Of a stretch of 64,000 bases of DNA, positions 51,401-60,400 are shown in pieces (the stretch's first letter is position 1; each line of letters opens with the position of its first letter). This DNA comes from Reticulitermes speratus (taxonomy: Eukaryota; Arthropoda; Insecta; Blattodea; Rhinotermitidae), in contig JAJKFL010000012.1 in NCBI GenBank assembly GCA_021186555.1, forward strand, positions 2,455,244 through 2,519,243, read 5' to 3'. The notes below the pieces were generated by a model that ran no database searches, was not told the origin of the DNA, and saw only the letters and a program-made list of their open reading frames with translations. A program made the translations under genes and the position numbers.

Positions 51401-54400
51401 GTGAGTCACACAGACGCCGCAGTGTCGCTGTGCCTCAGTTCTGCATTGTTATATCGCTGTATGGCATGTGATGTGAGTCACACAGACGCCGCAGTGTCGC
51501 CGTGTCTCAGTTCTGCATTGTTATATCGCTGTATGGCATGTGATGTGAGTCACACAGACGCCGCAGTGTCGCCGTGTCTCAGTTCTGCATTGTTATATCG
51601 CTGTATGGCATGTGATGTGAGTCACACAGACGCCGCAGTGTCGCTGTGCCTCAGTTCTGCATTGTTATATCGCTGTATGGAATGTGATGTGAGTCACACA
51701 GACGCCGCAGTGTCGCTGTGCCTCAGTTCTGCATTGTTATATCGCTGTATGGAATGTGATGTGAGTCACACAGACGCCGCAGTGTCGCTGTGCCTCAGTT
51801 CTGCATTGTTATATCGCTGTATGGCATGTTATGTGAGTCACACAGACGCCGCAGTGTCGCTGTGCCTCAGTTCTGCTTTGTTATATCGCTGTATGGCATG
51901 TTATGTGAGTCACACAGACGCCGCAGTGTCGCTGTGCCTCAGTTCTGCATTGTTATATCGCTGTATGGCATGTGATGTGAGTCACACAGACGCCGCAGTG
52001 TCGCTGTGCCTCAGTTCTGCATTGTTATATCGCTGTATGGCATGTGATGTGAGTCACACAGACGCCGCAGTGTCGCTGTGCCTCAGTTCTGCATTGTTAT
52101 ATCGCTGTATGGCATGTGATGTGAGCCACACAGACGCCGCAGTGTCGCTGTGCCTCAGTTCTGCATTGTTATATCGCTGTATGGCATGTGATGTGAGTCA
52201 CACAGACGCCGCAGTGTCGCTGTGCCTCAGTTCTGCATTGTTATATCGCTGTATGGCATGTGATGTGAGTCACACAGACGCCGCAGTGTCGCTGTGCCTC
52301 AGTTCTGCATTGTTATATCGCTATATGGCATGTTATTGAGTCACACAGACGCCGCAGTGTCGCTGTGCCTCAGTTCTGCATTGTTATATCGCTGTATGGC
52401 ATGTTATGTGAGTCACACAGACGCCGCAGTGTCGCTGTGCCTCAGTTCTGCATTGTTATATCGCTGTATGGCATGTGATGTGAGTCACACAGACGCCGCA
52501 GTGTCGCTGTGCCTCAGTTCTGCATTGTTATATCGCTGTATGTCATGTGATGTGAGTCACACAGACGCCGCAGTGTCGCTGTGCCTCAGTTCTGCATTGT
52601 TATATCGCTGTATGGCATGTGATGTGAGTCACACAGACGCCGCAGTGTCGCTGTGCCTCAGTTCTGCATTGTTATATCGCTGTATGGCATGTGATGTGAG
52701 TCACACAGACGCCGCAGTGTCGCTGTGCCTCAGTTCTGCATTGTTATATCGCTGTATGGCATGTGATGTGAGTCACACAGACGCCGCAGTGTCGCTGTGC
52801 CTCAGTTCTGCATTGTTATATCGCTATATGGCATGTTATGTGAGTCACACAGACGCCGCAGTGTCGCTGTGCCTCAGTTCTGCATTGTTATATCGCTGTA
52901 TGGCATGTGATGTGAGTCACACAGACGCCGCAGTGTCGCTGTGCCTCAGTTCTGCATTGTTATATCGCTATATGGCATGTTATGTGAGTCACACAGACGC
53001 CGCAGTGTCGCTGTGCCTCAGTTCTGCATTGTTATATCGCTGTATGGCATGTGATGTGAGTCACACAGAAGCCGCAGTGTCGCTGTGCCTCAGTTCTGCA
53101 TTGTTATATCGCTGTATGGCATGTGATGTGAGTCACACAGACGCCGCAGTGTCGCTGTGCCTCAGTTCTGCATTGTTATATCGCTGTATGGCATGTGATG
53201 TGAGTCACACAGACGCCGCAGTGTCGCTGTGCCTCAGTTCTGCATTGTTATATCGCTGTATGGCATGTGATGTGAGTCACACAGACGCCGCAGTGTCGCT
53301 GTGCCTCAGTTCTGCATTGTTATATCGCTGTATGGCATGTGATGTGAGTCACACAGACGCCGCAGTGTCGCTGTCTCAGTGCATTGCACCACGTGCCTTG
53401 TGTTGTGTTCATGTCTGTGTGCAGAACAAATATTTAATGCGATGTTGTGTCAATATGTGGGGTGTAGCTGTAAGCTGTACTAACAGGCACACAGAGTACC
53501 GACTGTGTAAATGGTATAGGAATTGCCTTATGACGTTGTACTGAACGCATCCAAAAGGGGGGGGGGGGGGGCTGGAATCCAGCAGCCCCCCACCCAAACC
53601 GAAATTTAAAAAAGATATTTTGTAAATATTTTGATAAAATTTTAAGTTTTAATTCACCGTGCATTTTATTATTTAAGATAAAACACCAACAAATGCACAA
53701 ATTATAAGGTGCAAATTTGCTCCCTATATCATGATTTACCCTACGCGTTTCAGCTCTTCATGAGCCATCATCAGGGGTTATTTTCTCTATTATGAAGGTG
53801 CTTTACAAATGCTGCATCTGTGGATGGCACTTTTGATTATGCACTATTTTGGGCATAAGACACTTGTTCATAAGTTAAAAAACACACGAGTCATAAATCA
53901 AAGTTAAAATGATGGTTTGTTAAAAAATCTTGTTAAAAGCACTGTTCACTGCGTCTATTGTATAAAAAATGTTCGCACTTCTAAAGGTTACAGCAGATCA
54001 CACACTGCACCGTGATGGTTGCGATGGACTGTGACGTGTACCGGCAATAGCTTTCGTTGTTGTCATCCTGCTTAATATGTCGTAGTGCAGTCCTCTCGCT
54101 GTTTTGGTATAAATTAATAGGAAGAAGAAGTGGTTCTGGTGCTAGTATGGTGTGCGGTTGTGTCTTGAAGTATACCGGGTGAAAGTGAACTGTGATAACA
54201 CAGTTCACTTTCACCGGGAGCAAATTTGCACCTTATAATTTGTGCATTTGTTGGTGTTTTATCTTAAATTTTGATAAAAGTTTTACGCGATTTCCCCTTC
54301 AGCCGAAGTCAGCCACTGAAATCAGCTGATGACTGTACATTAGAATTTTGAAACATAAATTAATAGAATTAAAAAAACAATAAGACAGGACACTGTGATT

Positions 54401-57400
54401 GAGTCATGCAACATGTAGTTATGTTTGTATGTATATAAATGCAGTTGCAGTGTTATGTTGTACTTACGGCATTACTTTCATAACATAATTTTCAAAAACA
54501 AACACAAATTATAATTATATATAGCCTCAGGGTCAGCCTCCCCCCCCACCCCCAATAAAAAATTCTGGGTGCGCACCTGTACTGGAGTGATTAGAGGGAC
54601 TTTCATGATTTTCCCCCGGTGTCCAGCTGTGAGATTGCGATGTGATCGTCGGAAGCGTGGAGGAGTTGCTGGGAACTGATATTGGCGACTGCTGACTGCA
54701 TTGTGACACTGACCGGCAAAGCAGCCACACCCCGGACGAAGAACAGGTACTCCTGTTTGCACGGAACATACATCTGTGTGTGCTTGCGCACTGACTTGCT
54801 GGCAGTCGTGAATGTTGCTGATAAAGCGAACAAACAGAGCGCGTGATAAGGAGCGCAGAGGCAGTCGGTCGGCGCCAGCGGCTTGTACGAGTATTCGCAA
54901 TGTGCACAGCTATCCTGATCGAAATGTTGCGTGATTGGACTAAAGTGGCTGGGAACCTTCGGGTTCCACGAATCAGGGGAACTTCTTGACCAGCTGAGCA
55001 ACATACAGCTTTCTTGTTTCAAAGTGTTATTTACCGATGCTGTCAGCTGCTAACATACAGCGTCGGTGGTAGATGAGTGTGAAGCGTTGGTGGAATGATA
55101 CTGACAGGGAAAACTGAAGTACTGGGAGAAAGGCCTGTCCGAGTGACACTTTGTACACCATAAACCTCCCATGAACTGCCCCGGGATTGAACCCCGGCCT
55201 GCGTGGTGAGAGGCAGAGCATCAACCGCCTGAGCCATGGTACGGCCAAAGGACGAAAATTAACATGAACTACATATAATACCCAGTTCGTACCGCGCAGT
55301 AAACACACTCCGTCTCAGTTATACAAACCAGTCAGTTAATGCTGTACAGTGAAATAATCGCTGTTTGTTCTGAGATCCACACAAAACACATAAATACAGT
55401 CCGTACCGCGCAGTAAACACACTCCGTCTCAGTTATACAAACCAGTCAGTTAATGCTGTACAGTGAAATAATCGCTGTTTGTTCTGAGATCCACACAAAA
55501 CACATAAATACAGTCCGTACCGCGCAGTAAACACACTCCGTCTCAGTTATACAAACCAGTCAGTTAATGCTGTACAGTGAAATAATCGCTGTTTGTTCTG
55601 AGATCCACACAAAACACATAAATACAGTCCGTACCGCGCAGTAAACACACTCCGTCTCAGTTATACAAACCAGTCAGTTAATGCTGTACAGTGAAATAAT
55701 CGCTGTTTGTTCTGAGATCCACACAAAACACATAAATACAGTCCGTACCGCGCAGTAAACACACTCCGTCTCAGTTATACAAACCAGTCAGTTAATGCTG
55801 TACAGTGAAATAATCGCTGTTTGTTCTGAGATCCACACAAACACATATAAAAAACACATACATACCGTCCAGTTACACACTAATCGTCGACAGAAAAATA
55901 AACACATCCGTCGCAGTAACCACTCCGTCTCAGTTAACAAACCAGTCAGTTAATGCTGTACAGTGAAATAATCGCTGTTTGTTCTGAGATCCACACAAAA
56001 CACATAAATACAGTCCGTACCGCGCAGTAAACACACTCCGTCTCAGTTATACAAACCAGTCAGTTAATGCTGTACAGTGAAATAATCGCTGTTTGTTCTG
56101 AGATCCACACAAAACACATAAATACAGTCCGTACCGCGCAGTAAACACACTCCGTCTCAGTTATACAAACCAGTCAGTTAATGTTGTACAGTGAAATAAT
56201 CGCTGTTTGTTCTGAGATCCACACAAAACACATAAATACAGTCCGTACCGCGCAGTAAACACACTCCGTCTCAGTTATACAAACCAGTCAGTTAATGCTG
56301 TACAGTGAAATAATCGCTGTTTGTTCTGAGATCCACACAAAACACATAAATACAGTCCGTACCGCGCAGTAAACACACTCCGTCTCAGTTATACAAACCA
56401 GTCAGTTAATGCTGTACAGTGAAATAATCGCTGTTTGTTCTGAGATCCACACAAAACACATAAATACAGTCCGTACCGCGCAGTAAACACACTCCGTCTC
56501 AGTTATACAAACCAGTCAGTTAATGCTGTACAGTGAAATAATCGCTGTTTGTTCTGAGATCCCACACAAAACACATAAATACAGTCCGTACCGCGCAGTA
56601 AACACACTCCGTCTCAGTTATACAAACCAGTCAGTTAATGCTGTACAGTGAAATAATCGCTGTTTGTTCTGAGATCCACACAAAACACATAAATACAGTC
56701 CGTACCGCGCAGTAAACACACTCCGTCTCAGTTATACAAACCAGTCAGTTAATGCTGTACAGTGAAATAATCGCTGTTTGTTCTGAGATCCACACAAAAC
56801 ACATAAATACAGTCCGTACCGCGCAGTAAACACACTCCGTCTCAGTTATACAAACCAATCAGTTAATGCTGTACAGTGAAATAATCGCTGTTTGTTCTGA
56901 GATCCACACAAAACACATAAATACAGTCCGTACCGCGCAGTAAACACACTCCGTCTCAGTTATACAAACCAGTCAGTTAATGTTGTACAGTGAAATAATC
57001 GCTGTTTGTTCTGAGATCCACACAAAACACATAAATACAGTCCGTACCGCGCAGTAAACACACTCCGTCTCAGTTATACAAACCAGTCAGTTAATGTTGT
57101 ACAGTGAAATAATCGCTGTCTGTTCTGAGATCCACACAAAACACATAAATACAGTCCGTACCGCGCAGTAAACACACTCCGTCTCAGTTATACAAACCAG
57201 TCAGTTAATGTTGTACAGTGAAATAATCGCTGTTTGTTCTGAGATCCACACAAAACACATAAATACACTGTGTGGGCAGAACGTAGAATTGTTGAATGTT
57301 AAACCTGGCGGTACATAAAGTAACCACTGGGATGTAAAGGGGTAAGTACAAAGCATAAAGTTCCTCATTGTGTAATTTTCTGTCATGCTCAGATGTACTC

Positions 57401-60400
57401 CCAATATCCAGACACCTCAATCTACTTTCTTCCTTTGCAATGACATTTCAACTTTCACACCTTATAATTCACTCATTCTGCAGTCTGTCTTACGACAGGT
57501 CCGTAGCCTCTTCCAAAGCCAGTTCTCCACACATTGCGATCTAGTGCTTCCCCTTTCAATTTCTAGTATCTTCTCTTTTCCTTAAGGTCATCCAGTAGCT
57601 GCTTACGTCTTCTCCCTCGTCTTCCCGTCACTTCTATCCGTCCCTCTTACTTTCCTTCAATCACGTGTTTCAGAAGGCAGTTTCTACGCAAGATGTGACC
57701 ACACCTTATAAAGCCCCACAAATTATCCGCACACTGTCAGTTCATGACTACTTGATCCCTTGACGTCACGCCGCGTGGTCAAGGTTCAGTGAATTGTAAC
57801 TTGTGACGATTGGCAGAACTGAGACAGCGCAGGGGTAATTGCAACACAGCACACTGTGGCTCAGTGTTACACGTCAGGTATGAGGTTCTTGCGGTGACGC
57901 CGTGTGGTCTGGTTTGTAAACTTAGGTACCGCCGTTTCGGAGGTACCTCGTCTACCCTGAAGATTGAGGCAGCAAGTTCGCCCAGAACGTTAGTATGAGG
58001 GATGCTGAATAACAACAAGACAGGTAATGTACGTGTATAAACGTAATACTGAGGCGCGTTCGCGTAACCATTTTTGCCGTGGAAAAGCAATGGGTATTAC
58101 ATATTCTGAGTGTGTGTCTGTAGCCTTAGTTATCCAGCATCTGTGGCCTGACTCTACTATATTCCTATACATTATCTCATAAACGGCACGATTTTCGGAA
58201 AAAAAGTTATTGAACATAAAATGTGCGTTTTAATTTTCTCTACAAATTTAATCAGAAACATTTCTCATTCTAAGAAGAATTCAGCGAGATATTATCATAA
58301 ATGTACATAGGTCTTCATGTAAAGTACCGTTATTGTTGTCAGATTTTAATGAAACTTGAACTTTCTCGACAGATTTTCGAAAAATACTCAAACATCAAAT
58401 TTCATGAAAATCCGTTCGGTGGGAACCGAGTTGTTCCATGGGGACAGACGGATAAACATACATGACGAATATTTAAAAATAAACACCAACAAAATGCACA
58501 ATTTTCAAGGCGCAGACCAGCTCCTTATATCATGATATAAGGAGCTGGTCTGCGCCTTGAAAATTGTGCATTTTGTTGGTGTTTATTTTTAAATATATGA
58601 AAATGCACGGTGAATTAAGATTAAAGATACATGACGAAGCTAATAGTCGCTTCTCGAAATTTTGCGAACGTGCCTAAAAATTAAGTGAGAAGTCGTCATA
58701 CCTAAATGCACCTCGTGTACCGCACTGAAGTGTTCTAAGCACAATGCCTCAGCACAGCACCGCATTTGTCCAATTTTAGCGCGAGTTTAAAGATTTCGTC
58801 TCGGTACAAATCGGCCTCTTGCATTTGCAACCATTCACGAGCAGCCATTTCCACTTCCTCATTACTGTGCAATGGGCGATCTGCCAAGTGTCGCTTCAGC
58901 AGCCCAAACAAACGATCTGTCGCGAGATGTGTTCCTGCAGCAGCACGGTGCAACCGCTCACACACAGAAACACAAGAGTTGCTGCAGGAGTTTGACTGGA
59001 AACTGCAGTACCGTCCAAAAAAGTGTCTGTATTTTACTTTCGGGGTTTTTTTTAGTCACGTTGTATTTATATTATTGGTTTTTCGTGAGTTGCAACCAAA
59101 CAGGCAGTTTGCATGACGGTTTTATCGTTCCCAGTTAATCACGAACGTCGAAACTCGGCTATATATTGCTCTGCTTGTTGATTCGGATGATTTCAATAAT
59201 AATGGGTCATTTACATTTAAAGAAGCATAGTGACTTTTGAGGAGACGGGAAGACAAACCAGTTCGTGATATGAAGTAATACCATTCAGTGTTCAGTTCGA
59301 CGTTACAATCAGGAAGTAGAAATCCTTGGGTCAAGTAGGTTTTTGATGTGCAATGACAGTGCACTTTGGTACAGCAGCGAGCGACCTGAGAAGAGGCACA
59401 GCTGTGCGGGAAACTGACTGTATTAGCGTCCTAAACGAAACTTTGCATACCGGCACATAACCCTTTAAAGCCCAGTGGTTACTATATGTACCGCCATGTT
59501 TAACATTCAGCAATGCTACGTTCTGCCCACACAGTGTATTTATGTGTTTTGTGTGGATCTCAGAACAAACAGCGATTATTTCACTGTACAACATTAACTG
59601 ACTGGTTTGTATAACTGAGACGGAGTGTGTTTACTGCGCGGTACGGACTGTATTTATGTGTTTTGTGTGGATCTCAGAACAAACAGCGATTATTTCACTG
59701 TTACAGCATTAACTGACTGGTTTGTATAACTGAGACGGAGTGTGTGTTTACTGCGCGGTACGGACTGTATTTATGTGTTTTGTGTGGATCTCAGAACAAA
59801 CAGCGATTATTTCACTGTACAACATTAACTGACTGGTTTGTATAACTGAGACGGAGTGTGTTTACTGCGCGGTACGGACTGTATTTATGTGTTTTGTGTG
59901 GATCTCAGAACAAACAGCGATTATTTCACTGTACAGCATTAACTGACTGGTTGCATAACTGAGACGGAGTGTGTTTACTGCGCGGTACGGACTGTATTTA
60001 TGTGTTTTGTGTGGATCTCAGAACAAACAGCGATTATTTCACTGTACAGCATTAACTGACTGGTTTGTATAACTGAGACGGAGTGTGTTTACTGCGCGGT
60101 ACGGACTGTATTTATGTGTTTTGTATGGATCTCAGAACAAACAGCCATTATTTCACTGTACAGCATTAACTGACTGGTTTGTATAACTGAGACGGAGTGT
60201 GTTTACTGCGCGGTACGGACTGTATTTATGTGTTTTGTGTGGATCTCAGAACAAACAGCGATTATTTCACTGTACAGCATTAACTGACTGGTTTGTATAA
60301 CTGAGACGGAGTGTGTTTACTGCGCGGTACGGACTGTATTTATGTGTTTTGTGTGGATCTCAGAACAAACAGCGATTATTTCACTGTACAACATTAACTG

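Noticed and set aside
50483..53544. Long open frames (618 and 416 residues) as a Cys-rich repeat protein
   Set aside because: Translation of a 72-bp tandem unit that stays open because 72 is divisible by three; no start context, no domain, unit synonymous and nonsynonymous changes look alike.
54478..54907. Minus-strand frames of 124-140 residues as a gene
   Set aside because: Overlapping frames of similar length, partly across the hAT-like element, with no recognisable domain.
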